From the NCBI GenBank assembly GCA_021810735.1, contig JAJZIF010000216.1, positions 1-6,636 of the forward strand: a DNA stretch of 6,636 nucleotides, read 5' to 3'. The DNA comes from Acidobacteriota bacterium (GTDB taxonomy: Bacteria; Acidobacteriota; Terriglobia; Terriglobales; Acidobacteriaceae). The position numbers and the translations under genes were made by a program. Below the pieces are notes generated by a model, which saw nothing but the letters and a program-made list of their open reading frames with translations, was not told the DNA's origin and ran no database searches. Position 1 is the first letter of the stretch, and each line of letters opens with the position of its first letter. Shown here in pieces: positions 1 to 5,893 of this stretch.

Positions 1-1
1 A

Positions 2-1015
2 ATGCAGGCGGCGTTTGGTTATCGTCGCCACACGGATGAATATGTTCTCTTCCGGAACGATCCGGCGATTTATGAGAACAACCACATCGATACAAGCTGG
101 GAAGCGACGCTGCGGCGCCATGACGCGGTTGGCGCGAATCTGAAGCTCTACTACGGGCTTGAGGGCGACGGCGACGGGATCCACAGCAACAATCTCGGCA
201 TTCATGCGCGCAACTGGGGCGCGGGCTACCTGGATGGGACATGGCGCACGCGCAAGGCAAGCGTGAGCGCGGGGCTGCGGCAGGAGATCATCAGCGGCGG
301 GTACGACGTGACCAGCCCGATGCTCGAAGGCGGGTACTTTGTGAGGCCGCGCATCAAGCTGCGCGCCGCGGCGGGGTACGGATTTCGACTGCCGACGTAC
401 CTGGATCTTTACTACAGCGACCCGACAACACTGGGGAATGCGAACCTGCAGCCTGAGTCCGCATGGAATTTTGAAGGTGGCGTGGACTGGTTTGCAAGCG
501 CGAAGTTTTTCTTTGAGTCGACGGTGTTCACCTCGCTGCAGCATCATGCGATTGACTACGTGCGCGCCAACGCGAATGAGAAGTGGCAGGCGACCAACCT
601 GAGCAACTTCCAGTTCACGGGATGGGAGAATTCGGCAGAGTGGCGCGCGGATGAGGCGAACGACATCAAGGCTTCATGGACGCTGCTGACCGGTGCGCAG
701 AGCGCGCTGCATGGGTTGCAGTCGCGGTACGTCTTCAACTATCCGGTGAACAATGCGAGTCTGGTGGGTACGCATGTGTGGAGGGCCGGATACATGATGG
801 AGACGCGCATTGGCGTGACGGAGCGGTACGAGCAGAGTCCTTATGCGGTATGGGGCATGGCCTTTGCGAAAGAGGATGGACGGCTGCGGCCTTATGTGCG
901 GCTGAGCAACATCACGAACACGGGCTACCAGGAGATTGAAGGCGTGCAGATGCCGGGCAGGGAAGTGGTGGCCGGGCTGGAGCTGTCAGTGGCGCGCAAG
1001 GCGAAGGCGAACTGA
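2..1015 (+). CDS. TonB-dependent outer-membrane receptor, C-terminal part (5' end outside window)
   Basis: This is the C-terminal 337 residues of a TonB-dependent receptor, an outer-membrane beta-barrel that imports a bound substrate using TonB/ExbBD energy. The frame is open at the left edge, so the first Met seen (position 2) is probably internal; the signal peptide, TonB box and plug domain would lie upstream. What is visible is barrel only: alternating aromatic/polar strands, the family motif around residues 125-163 (GYGFRLPTYLDLYY, then NANLQPESAWNFEGG, compare FRAPT..DLY..NPxLxPE), and the closing region at 299-328 (VRLSNITNTGYQEIEGVQMPGR), equivalent to the NLFD.xYxe..GypxPGR signature. 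The fold resembles BtuB/FepA-type small-substrate receptors, but the substrate cannot be told from this part. Oddity: the protein ends in a basic tail (ARKAKAN) rather than at an aromatic residue on the last strand. It converges on the DUF3106 gene across 69 bases with no clear terminator. The family call is firm; the ligand is unknown. Confidence 0.9.
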   Translation: MQAAFGYRRHTDEYVLFRNDPAIYENNHIDTSWEATLRRHDAVGANLKLYYGLEGDGDGIHSNNLGIHARNWGAGYLDGTWRTRKASVSAGLRQEIISGGYDVTSPMLEGGYFVRPRIKLRAAAGYGFRLPTYLDLYYSDPTTLGNANLQPESAWNFEGGVDWFASAKFFFESTVFTSLQHHAIDYVRANANEKWQATNLSNFQFTGWENSAEWRADEANDIKASWTLLTGAQSALHGLQSRYVFNYPVNNASLVGTHVWRAGYMMETRIGVTERYEQSPYAVWGMAFAKEDGRLRPYVRLSNITNTGYQEIEGVQMPGREVVAGLELSVARKAKAN

Positions 1016-1084
1016 GGCGATGATGGGCAGGTGGTGAGCCGGCTTGCTTCGGCATGGTCTTGAGCGCGGAGATGCGCGATGGGG

Positions 1085-1807
1085 TCAGTGCCGCGGCGGC
1101 TGCGGCGGGGGTGGCGGCTGCGGCGCCTGCCATGGCTGGACCGACAGCAAGCTGCCGAGGATGTGGCGCTCGCGCGGAGAGTATTCAGCACGGAAGCGAG
1201 CCGAGTTGAGGATGGTCGTGCGCTCGTTGGGCGGCAAGGCGCGCAAGGTGTGAAAGGCGCTGCGGAGCTGCCGTTTGCGGGCAGGGGGCATGCGCTGGAA
1301 TGCCTGAGCCGCGGCGCGGACTTCCTGCCTGCGCTCGGGTGAAAGGCGCTCGAAGGCCTCCTGCCAGGCCATCATGCGCTGGCGGACGGCGGGCGGTTGC
1401 GAGTCGAGGTAGCGAAGGCGATTGAGGACGCGCTGGCGTTGCGCGGGGCTCAGGCGGTTGAAGCCGGGCTGTTGGCGGAGTGCGCGCTCCTGCTGCTGGA
1501 AGGACATGTTCTGGTGCGTGCGGTACCACTCCGGCAGATGCTCATGGGCGGGATTCATTTGCGGCCGCATGTAAGGACCGCGTTGCGGGCCACGCGGAAA
1601 ATTTTCGTGATGCTGAAATCCGCCGCCCATCCGGGGGCCATGTGCTCCCATGGCGGGATGCAGTCCGCCGGGTCCGCCATGCCGGCCCCAGGGGTGCGCG
1701 TGCGCAGGCGATGAGAGCGCGAGCAGCACGGCAACGGCGGCTATCCGGAGTGCCATGCGAGCGCAGCCGCGGCGCGCTGGGTGGGGGATGGAGCGGGTTT
1801 CATCCAT
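1085..1807 (-). CDS. DUF3106-domain secreted/periplasmic protein
   Basis: A 240-residue protein of unknown biochemical role. From the ATG at 1807 it has a basic N-terminus, a hydrophobic core at about residues 18-30 (MALRIAAVAVLLAL) and a likely signal-peptidase site after SSPAHA (about residue 34), so it is probably exported. A Gly/His/Met/Pro-rich segment follows (HPWGRHGGPGGLHPAMG). Then comes a helical, Arg/Gln/Glu-rich region with repeated LSPxxRQ/LPPxxR steps (LSPAQRQRVLNRL, LSPERRQEV, MPPARKRQL, LPPNERTTI, YSPRERHIL), which is the pattern of the DUF3106 family. The C-terminus is a poly-Pro tail. It lies downstream of the sigma and anti-sigma genes on the same strand but after a 203-base gap, so it may have its own promoter. 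Start choice is uncertain: neither 1807 nor the in-frame ATG at 1756 (which starts exactly at the signal-peptide core) has a good ribosome site. The frame stays open to 2365, but that upstream part overlaps the anti-sigma gene and does not look like protein. Confidence 0.8.
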   Translation of the reverse strand: MDETRSIPHPARRGCARMALRIAAVAVLLALSSPAHAHPWGRHGGPGGLHPAMGAHGPRMGGGFQHHENFPRGPQRGPYMRPQMNPAHEHLPEWYRTHQNMSFQQQERALRQQPGFNRLSPAQRQRVLNRLRYLDSQPPAVRQRMMAWQEAFERLSPERRQEVRAAAQAFQRMPPARKRQLRSAFHTLRALPPNERTTILNSARFRAEYSPRERHILGSLLSVQPWQAPQPPPPPQPPRH

Positions 1808-1835
1808 GGGCGTGGGATACGCGGGAGGGCTTGAT

Positions 1836-1858
1836 AAACCCGGGTCGTTGCCGGGTTT
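1836..1858 (-). repeat. Perfect 8-bp hairpin in the anti-sigma/DUF3106 gap
   Basis: The arms AAACCCGG (1836-1843) and CCGGGTTT (1851-1858) are perfect inverted repeats with a 7-base loop. On the minus strand the hairpin lies about 150 bases after the anti-sigma stop and 28 bases before the DUF3106 ATG. The second arm ends in TTT, but no longer T run follows, so it is at best a weak terminator. It could be an attenuator, an RNA-stabilising stem or a read-through terminator that lowers DUF3106 expression. The remainder of the 203-base gap (1808-2010) shows no recognisable gene or riboswitch. Confidence 0.4.
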
Positions 1859-2010
1859 CCTGCGCACCGCTCGAGGCGCCGCCGTGTGGATGAAACAGGC
1901 TCTTGCGCATCCTTTCATGTCGTTGCATCTCCAAAAGAACCAGGCTGAGTGAGTTTTCATTGAGCGGCAGCCTCTCTGCGGAGCTTGCCGGCTGGTGCCG
2001 TTTTTACCTG

Positions 2011-2514
2011 TTACATACTTCCAGCGTTGGCTGCGTTGGCGCCGCCATCGTACTGGTCGATGGCGTTCATCTGCTGGAAGACTTCGGCATTCTGATCGAG
2101 AGACTGGAGATCGCGGAGCGTGGCCGATTTGGGGATGACAACTGCCTGCCGGCTGGTCAGAGTGGCGATGCCGGCGTAGGTGCCTCCGCCAATGAGCAGC
2201 AGGATCGCCAGCGCGACGGCGGCCACGGGGCGGGGCGAGCGATTGCCGAGCAGCATGCGCATGCGGAGGCGTTCGAGCCAGCCGGCGCGGCCGCTGGCCT
2301 GCTCTTCGCGGAGAAGTGCCTGCATGCGGACGGAGAAGTATGGGTTGACCTGGGGCGCATGCCACTCGTCGAGCAGCGCAAGGGTGGCCTGCATTTCGGC
2401 CAGCTCCCGGCGGCAGCCCGGGCAGGCGGCGAGGTGTTCGCGGGCGGCCTGTGACGCCTTATCGGGCGCCAGCAGCATCTCCTCAAGATTGGATTTCATG
2501 TTTCGGCAAGTCAT
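2011..2514 (-). CDS. Zinc-finger (ZAS-type) transmembrane anti-sigma factor
   Basis: A 167-residue membrane-anchored anti-sigma factor, expected to hold the sigma factor encoded just upstream inactive at the inner membrane until a signal releases it. The N-terminal domain carries a zinc-binding anti-sigma pattern: Cys3, then His27-x3-Cys31-x2-Cys34 (REHLAACPGC). A helical linker follows (about 38-90), then one hydrophobic segment at about 96-117 (PVAAVALAILLLIGGGTYAG), leaving roughly 50 residues outside the membrane, rich in Asn/Gln/Asp/Ala. The ATG at 2514 is chosen because GAGGA (2520-2524) sits 5 bases upstream. An in-frame TTG at 2526 overlaps the sigma stop codon as TTGA and would add four residues. 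The ribosome site overlaps the sigma stop, so translation is very likely coupled. The extracytoplasmic tail is short and has no recognisable sensor domain. The topology and zinc motif are read directly; the partner is inferred from position. Confidence 0.9.
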   Translation of the reverse strand: MTCRNMKSNLEEMLLAPDKASQAAREHLAACPGCRRELAEMQATLALLDEWHAPQVNPYFSVRMQALLREEQASGRAGWLERLRMRMLLGNRSPRPVAAVALAILLLIGGGTYAGIATLTSRQAVVIPKSATLRDLQSLDQNAEVFQQMNAIDQYDGGANAANAGSM

Positions 2515-2519
2515 GGCAT

Positions 2520-2524
2520 TCCTC
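2520..2524 (-). promoter_or_regulatory. Ribosome binding site that sets the anti-sigma start
   Basis: GAGGA read on the minus strand lies 5 bases before the ATG at 2514. It overlaps the sigma-factor stop codon TGA (2525-2523), giving TGAGGA. This favours the ATG at 2514 over the TTG at 2526 and indicates translational coupling, which keeps sigma and anti-sigma made in step. Confidence 0.75.
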
Positions 2525-3422
2525 AATTTTCTTCGACAAATTCCTTGAGCCGCTCCCGCAGGGTTTGATAGGCGCGGAAGAGCAGCGATTTGGTGGCGGA
2601 CTCGCTCAGGTTGAGCACTTCGCCAATCTGGCGGTAGTCCAGCCCTTGATATTTATGCATGAGCACGGCGTTGCGCTGGCGCTCGGGCAGGGCCATTACG
2701 TGTTGGCGAATGGCTTTCATCCGTTCCTGGCGGACGAGATCCTGCTCGACGCTTGGTTGGCTGTCGGCCACGTCGGGGGTGGTGCCGGTTTCCTGATCCT
2801 GCTCGTCGAGATAGACGGTGTGCGCGGTGCGTTCATGGCGGGTGTCGCGGGCGTAATTGACGCCGAGGTTGGTGGCGATGCGGTAAAGCCAGGTGGAGAA
2901 GCGCGCCTCGGCACGGTAGGTTTCCCGCGAACGATAGACGCGGAGGAAGACTTCCTGCGCGAGTTCTTCGGCCACGGCCTGGTTGTGCGTCATCCGGTAC
3001 ATGAAGTGAGTCATGGGCCGGTGATACTTTTCGACGAGCAGGTTGAAGGCGGCATCGTCGCCAGCCCGCACACGGAGCATGATGGCCGAGTCGTTATCGA
3101 GCTGCCCGGCGTGAGCTACGGTTGGGTTGGCGGACTTAACGCTTTTGAGCGTTGCGGGATCGAGCGCAAGAGTCGCCATACTCTCTTCGACACGGCCGGG
3201 TTCCGGGAGTTGCGGCAAATTGGCATCGATTTCATGCTCATTTGGCGCGGAATCGGCGGAATTCTGCTCGCTTTCTGGGTTTGGGAGGGGCTGAGTGGGG
3301 GCGTCGTCCGGATTCAGCGCGCCGGATTCGTCTTTCCGGGGCTGAGGATTTCGCGAGGCGCGGTTCCGGCGGGAATCCCGCTGGGGGGTGTCTTGATCGG
3401 AATGGAAGTCCCCTTGAGCCAT
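2523..3422 (-). CDS. ECF-type sigma-70 family RNA polymerase sigma factor
   Basis: An extracytoplasmic-function sigma factor that directs RNA polymerase to a specific promoter set when freed from its anti-sigma partner. The sigma-2 region spans about residues 112-198, with the core-binding/-10 motifs EELAQEVFLRVYR (152-164) and FSTWLYRIATNLGVNYAR (175-192). A linker follows (about 200-226), then sigma-4 (about 228-294) with LPERQRNAVLMHKYQGLDY and the helix-turn-helix IGEVLNLSESATKSLLFRA that reads the -35 element. There is no sigma-1.1 or sigma-3. At 299 residues it is longer than the usual 170-200 because of an 80-residue N-terminal stretch rich in Asp/Pro/Gln/Asn/Ser. An internal ATG at 3179 would remove this and give a 218-residue protein starting MATLALDPATLKSVK. 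Both starts have weak ribosome sites (AAGG ten bases before 3422, AGAG before 3179), so the extension may not be translated. It is the first gene of the sigma/anti-sigma pair and is probably autoregulated, as is common in this family. Confidence 0.92.
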   Translation of the reverse strand: MAQGDFHSDQDTPQRDSRRNRASRNPQPRKDESGALNPDDAPTQPLPNPESEQNSADSAPNEHEIDANLPQLPEPGRVEESMATLALDPATLKSVKSANPTVAHAGQLDNDSAIMLRVRAGDDAAFNLLVEKYHRPMTHFMYRMTHNQAVAEELAQEVFLRVYRSRETYRAEARFSTWLYRIATNLGVNYARDTRHERTAHTVYLDEQDQETGTTPDVADSQPSVEQDLVRQERMKAIRQHVMALPERQRNAVLMHKYQGLDYRQIGEVLNLSESATKSLLFRAYQTLRERLKEFVEEN

Positions 3423-3493
3423 GCGACCGGCCTTTTGATTTTACAGGCGGGAAAGATTGGCAAGCAGGGATGTGGATGCTAATCTAACGATGG

Positions 3494-3510
3494 CCGGACG
3501 GTCTGTCCGG
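3494..3510. repeat. Short GC-rich inverted repeat before tRNA-Val
   Basis: CCGGAC (3494-3499) and GTCCGG (3505-3510) form a perfect 6-bp stem with a 5-base loop, extendable by two G-U pairs on the plus strand. It lies between the divergent sigma-factor gene and tRNA-Val, 9 bases before the tRNA. No T run follows on either strand, so a terminator is not supported. It could be an operator for either gene or simply a stem in the sigma-factor leader. Confidence 0.3.
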
Positions 3511-3519
3511 TTCTCGCCA

Positions 3520-3594
3520 GGGCGCATAACTCAGCGGTAGAGTGCCACCTTCACACGGTGGAAGTCGTAGGTTCGAATCCTGCTGCGCCCACCA
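3520..3594 (+). tRNA. tRNA-Val, anticodon CAC, with encoded CCA
   Basis: A complete cloverleaf can be folded by eye. The acceptor stem is GGGCGCA (3520-3526) with TGCGCCC (3584-3590). The D-arm is ACTC...GAGT. The anticodon stem is CCACC/GGTGG (3545-3549, 3557-3561) around the loop TTCACAC, with anticodon CAC at 3552-3554, reading the valine codon GTG. The variable loop is AAGTC. The T-arm is GTAGG/CCTGC with loop TTCGAAT (3572-3578) and one G-U pair. Discriminator A3591 is followed by an encoded CCA (3592-3594). The gene is intact. An integrase gene starts its 3' end 26 bases beyond, so the 3' half is very likely the attachment site of the neighbouring element; the element must restore this half on insertion. 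Confidence 0.97.
3567..3594 (+). other. Putative attachment site (att) at the tRNA-Val 3' end
   Basis: Tyrosine-recombinase elements commonly integrate in the T-arm/acceptor part of a tRNA gene and leave a direct repeat of it at the far end. Here the T-arm to CCA segment is directly followed by an integrase gene pointing at it. No second copy of this segment is present in 3595-6636, so the other junction must lie beyond the right edge. The exact core limits cannot be set from one junction. Confidence 0.45.
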
Positions 3595-3620
3595 TCCATA
3601 TGTGTTTGTAGTGCAATAGG

Positions 3621-4883
3621 TTACGCTTCCAGTTCATTTGAAATAGGCACTGATTCAACCCGAAACAGGGCCCGAAGTCCTCCATTGATATTGGGATCGA
3701 TGATTCCGATCGACTCGTACAGTTCTTTCATGTACTGCTGTTGTGCTTTTGTGCCTCTCGCCAGCCTCCCATGGACGTACCGGGTCGTCATCTGAGGTTT
3801 GCTGTGTCGCAGCAGGCCTTGAGCAGCAGTGATGTCCTGCGTTGCTTCGTCGGTCCAACTGGCAAGGCTGTGGCGGAAACGATGCCATCCAAATCGCTCT
3901 CCTGCAGAGATCAAGCCTAATTTGATCGCTGCAGGTTTGAGGTATTTGGCATTTATCGTCTGGCCCCAGAGTGGTTGTCTACCCAAGCGCCGGGAGGAAG
4001 CAAAGATGAAGTCTTCTGATTCCGCATAGTTGCTCTCCATCCTCCATCCACTCAGCACAGCAGAAAGCTCAGAGCACATCGGAACTGGGGCTCGACTGGC
4101 CTTCGTCTTCGTACGCTTCTGGACTTCTCCGCGGCGAAACGTCTGCTCAATCTGAATGCGCTGATTTTTCCAGTCAATGTGTTTCCATTTGAGCCCGAGG
4201 AGTTCTGAGACTCGGAGGCCGGTGGCTGCTACCAGAAGAACCGCGATGCCCACGTTCAGCGGTAGATGACGCAACAGTTTCACCACCTGAGTGGGTTTCA
4301 GAACACTCACTTCGTCATGTTCTTCCTCGCTGGCGGGTATGGTGACCTTCTCAAGAGGGTTCCGAATCGTATACAGCTCATTGTGGTCGACGAAGGTAAA
4401 GATCAGGGACATGATACCCCGAATCTTCGAACAAGTTTCCCAGGTGTAGTCATCTCCGTCATGCAATTCGACCAGCCAATTTCGAATGGCCAGAGGTTTG
4501 ATCTGTTCCGCGATCGTGTCCTTCCATCGCGGCAATATGTGGTTGTTGATGTGATATGTGTAGGTTTCTATGGTTCCTTTTGCTTTGCGGCGTCCATCTT
4601 TTTTCCGGAAAGGAAGGCCGTCGCGGACGTAGGTCTGGCAGAGTTCGCCAAACGTTGGTTTCAGGGGGAAAGGGTTTGCGATGTGCTTATCAATCAGGCT
4701 GAGTTCGCCAACTTTGAGCCACGCGCTTGTTTCGTCGTCCCCGATTTCCTCAACTAGGCCGAGGGTGACGCTGTTTTCCACCATTGCGCCATCACTCGGC
4801 CGTAGTCGTTGGTAACACCAGAGCCAGGTCATTCCGTTTGCACGCTCACGTTTGCGAAGCCATCCTGTTTGTCGTTTGGCCAT
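3621..4883 (-). CDS. int: Tyrosine recombinase / site-specific integrase
   Basis: A 420-residue integrase that would cut and rejoin DNA at the att sites for insertion and, with the excisionase, excision. The N-terminus (about 1-65) is a small basic/aromatic arm-binding-like domain (GWLRKRERANGMTWLWCYQRLR). The SAM-like core-binding domain spans about 75-180 (TFGELCQTYVRDGLPF ... TIRNPLEKVTIP). The catalytic domain from about 190 has the full active-site set: Arg224 (TGLRVSELLGLKW), Lys261 or Lys259 in KTKASRAPVP, His334 and Arg337 (WHRFRHSLASW), His360 (LLRHSKPQ) and nucleophile Tyr369 (MTTRYVHG). The H360-Y369 spacing is normal, so the enzyme looks intact. Length fits phage and island integrases. 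The ATG at 4883 is preceded by AAGGAGA (4891-4897) at 7 bases, a strong ribosome site. It is 18 bases from the upstream start-side neighbour's stop region and so probably co-transcribed with it. The stop lies 26 bases from the tRNA, the usual layout for an element using a tRNA att site. Confidence 0.95.
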   Translation of the reverse strand: MAKRQTGWLRKRERANGMTWLWCYQRLRPSDGAMVENSVTLGLVEEIGDDETSAWLKVGELSLIDKHIANPFPLKPTFGELCQTYVRDGLPFRKKDGRRKAKGTIETYTYHINNHILPRWKDTIAEQIKPLAIRNWLVELHDGDDYTWETCSKIRGIMSLIFTFVDHNELYTIRNPLEKVTIPASEEEHDEVSVLKPTQVVKLLRHLPLNVGIAVLLVAATGLRVSELLGLKWKHIDWKNQRIQIEQTFRRGEVQKRTKTKASRAPVPMCSELSAVLSGWRMESNYAESEDFIFASSRRLGRQPLWGQTINAKYLKPAAIKLGLISAGERFGWHRFRHSLASWTDEATQDITAAQGLLRHSKPQMTTRYVHGRLARGTKAQQQYMKELYESIGIIDPNINGGLRALFRVESVPISNELEA

Positions 4884-4901
4884 TGGATTATCTCCTTTGG
4901 C

Positions 4902-5192
4902 TCACAGGGGCTGCTGACCCGATTTTAATTTCAGTGCGGCGATGTCTTCAGCCACTTCGCTGAGACGGAAGCGCCACCGTTTCCTCTTTCGGCCGACCGG
5001 GTAGCCACGAACAAGATCTTCTCTAGCTAGGTCGATGAGTTGCCGACGCGAGAGGCAGGCAAAGTCTGCAGCGATCTCCGCTGATGCGAAGGGCTCAATA
5101 GAGGCCAGAGAAGTCTCGGATTGAGCTATTGATTGGGCTGGTTTGTAGCCCGAAATTCCAGATGTCAGGGGGATTAAGTTGCTTTTGGCCAT
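4902..5192 (-). CDS. Excisionase-like helix-turn-helix DNA-binding protein
   Basis: A 96-residue basic protein. Residues about 36-84 (FASAEIAADFACLSRRQLIDLAREDLV, then GYPVGRKRKRWRFRLSEVAEDI) match the excisionase/MerR-like winged-helix plan: a first helix with xxAAxxxxxSRRxLxxLxRE, a wing of basic residues (GRKRKRWRF), then a closing helix as in RLSEVAEDI. The first 35 residues are Ser/Ala/Gln-rich and look disordered. Its size, fold and position directly upstream of the integrase on the same strand suggest a recombination directionality factor that bends att DNA to favour excision; it might also regulate the integrase. The ATG at 5192 has GGAG (5203-5206) ten bases upstream, slightly long. 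The stop is 18 bases from the integrase ATG and the integrase ribosome site begins within a few bases of it, so the pair is likely one operon. The DNA-binding fold is fairly sure; the excisionase role is inferred. Confidence 0.75.
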   Translation of the reverse strand: MAKSNLIPLTSGISGYKPAQSIAQSETSLASIEPFASAEIAADFACLSRRQLIDLAREDLVRGYPVGRKRKRWRFRLSEVAEDIAALKLKSGQQPL

Positions 5193-5212
5193 TAGCGATA
5201 AGCTCCAAGATC

Positions 5213-5244
5213 CTTCAGCATATGCAACCTTCTGAAGTCTTCAG
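5213..5244. repeat. Three CTTCAG hexamers (two direct, one inverted) before the excisionase-like gene
   Basis: CTTCAG occurs at 5213-5218 and 5239-5244, and its reverse complement CTGAAG at 5232-5237. The last two form a tight dyad, CTGAAG-T-CTTCAG, and the first with the second could form a longer hairpin with a 13-base loop. This lies in the 66-base gap between the PadR-like stop and the excisionase-like ATG, so it may be an operator or excisionase-binding site, or competing RNA stems. Hexamers can recur by chance, so confidence is low. Confidence 0.35.
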
Positions 5245-5258
5245 GGGGGATTTGGCTT

Positions 5259-5858
5259 TCAATTGCCACCTTTAGACTCAATTTCGTTCCATTCCTCCAT
5301 AATTCTCTGTTCGTACCGGCTCCTAATAAATGCGCATGCATCGCGAAGGACAGATTCCTCCACAGTTCGTCTTTCGCTTACCAGCTTGGCGCGCATAAAT
5401 CGGTACGAAATCAGCGGTTTTGGGCTCTGACTTGACTGCCGGAGCACCTCCAGATTGCGTTGAGCGCGGTCGGCATTCGTTTCAGCCAGCCGCTGTTGAC
5501 CTTCTAAGTAGGTTGCTGCACGGAGTGGGTGGTTCATGAAGAGAGCTACGATGGCGGCCCGAATTATGGCATCCGCGTAGGGATAGGGACGTAGGCATTT
5601 CTGCCAGTTTTCTTCCAGGAACTGGCGTCCTGCATTTGTGATGGAGAACTCCCGCCGATTTCGATACGAGGATTCCGCTCGTGTGATGAAGCCATTCGCC
5701 TCCAGTCGCTCCAGGGAGATACGAATACTGCCTGGTTCGACGAAAGCTTTCTGATGGAAGTCGTAGAGCGATCGGAGATCCGTCTTCGCCAGTAGCGCGA
5801 GGAGGTAGTACTCCAATGTATGAAAGTTCCGCGGATTGTGCCGATCCTCGCTCATCAT
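5259..5858 (-). CDS. PadR-like winged-helix transcriptional regulator
   Basis: A 199-residue regulator. The N-terminal winged helix (about 14-85) has the PadR layout: LEYYLLALLAKTDLRSLYDFHQ (first helices), EPGSIRISLERLEANGFITRAE (recognition helix and following turn, compare SxGTLYPxLxRLExxGLI), then a wing and last strand RRREFSITNAGRQFLEE (compare RRYYxLTxAGRxxL). The C-terminal half (about 95-190) is helical and charged, suited to dimerisation as in longer PadR members, though its sequence is not one I recognise, and no ligand pocket can be named. The second codon is also ATG. There is no ribosome site before the ATGATG. Instead a TTGACA/17/CAAGAT promoter ends six bases before the first ATG, which suggests a leaderless mRNA. 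The palindrome inside that promoter makes autorepression likely. It probably controls its own operon (with the excisionase and integrase genes downstream) and perhaps the divergent ParB-like gene. Confidence 0.75.
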   Translation of the reverse strand: MMSEDRHNPRNFHTLEYYLLALLAKTDLRSLYDFHQKAFVEPGSIRISLERLEANGFITRAESSYRNRREFSITNAGRQFLEENWQKCLRPYPYADAIIRAAIVALFMNHPLRAATYLEGQQRLAETNADRAQRNLEVLRQSSQSPKPLISYRFMRAKLVSERRTVEESVLRDACAFIRSRYEQRIMEEWNEIESKGGN

Positions 5859-5864
5859 GCGTCA

Positions 5865-5893
5865 ATCTTGACACATAGTGGCCACTATGTCAA
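5865..5893 (-). promoter_or_regulatory. Promoter of the PadR-like gene, probably leaderless
   Basis: On the minus strand a perfect -35 TTGACA (5893-5888) is followed by a 17-base spacer and a weak -10 CAAGAT (5870-5865). The first base of the ATG at 5858 is the seventh base after the -10, where transcription normally begins. Together with the missing ribosome site this predicts an mRNA starting at, or within a base or two of, the start codon. Confidence 0.5.
5868..5893. promoter_or_regulatory. Palindromic operator candidate overlapping divergent promoters
   Basis: A perfect 16-base palindrome, CATAGTGGCCACTATG (5874-5889), is extended by TTGACA on the left (5868-5873) and TGTCAA on the right (5888-5893, reusing TG). 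The outer symmetry is broken only by two extra bases (CA) on the left. A dyad of this length directly upstream of a regulator gene is typical of an autoregulatory operator. It contains ACAT and ATGT blocks 10 bases apart, but in the opposite order to the classical PadR ATGT...ACAT site, so the binding protein is not proved. Confidence 0.65.

Noticed and set aside
1016..1084. Bidirectional terminator between the convergent TonB receptor and DUF3106 genes
   Set aside because: Only 4-bp GC stems are visible and no T run, so no terminator can be supported.
1808..2365. Open frame on the minus strand continuing upstream of the DUF3106 gene across the anti-sigma gene
   Set aside because: It is rich in Arg/Pro/His with no domain, overlaps a well-supported anti-sigma gene in another frame, and is the usual result of high-GC antisense or out-of-frame sequence.
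1903..2454. 183-codon plus-strand frame opposite the anti-sigma gene, and the 343-codon plus-strand frame opposite the sigma gene (2451-3482)
   Set aside because: Both are antisense shadows of genes with clear zinc-finger and sigma-2/sigma-4 domains; their products show no recognisable fold.
3423..3519. Possible ECF-type promoter (GAACC ... CGTT on the minus strand) before the sigma gene
   Set aside because: The spacing between the two blocks is about 19 bases, too long for a confident match to the usual 16-17, and it overlaps a hairpin; not reported as a feature.
4266..4757. 163-codon plus-strand frame inside the integrase gene
   Set aside because: It is antisense to the integrase core-binding and catalytic domains, which are intact and catalytically complete on the minus strand.
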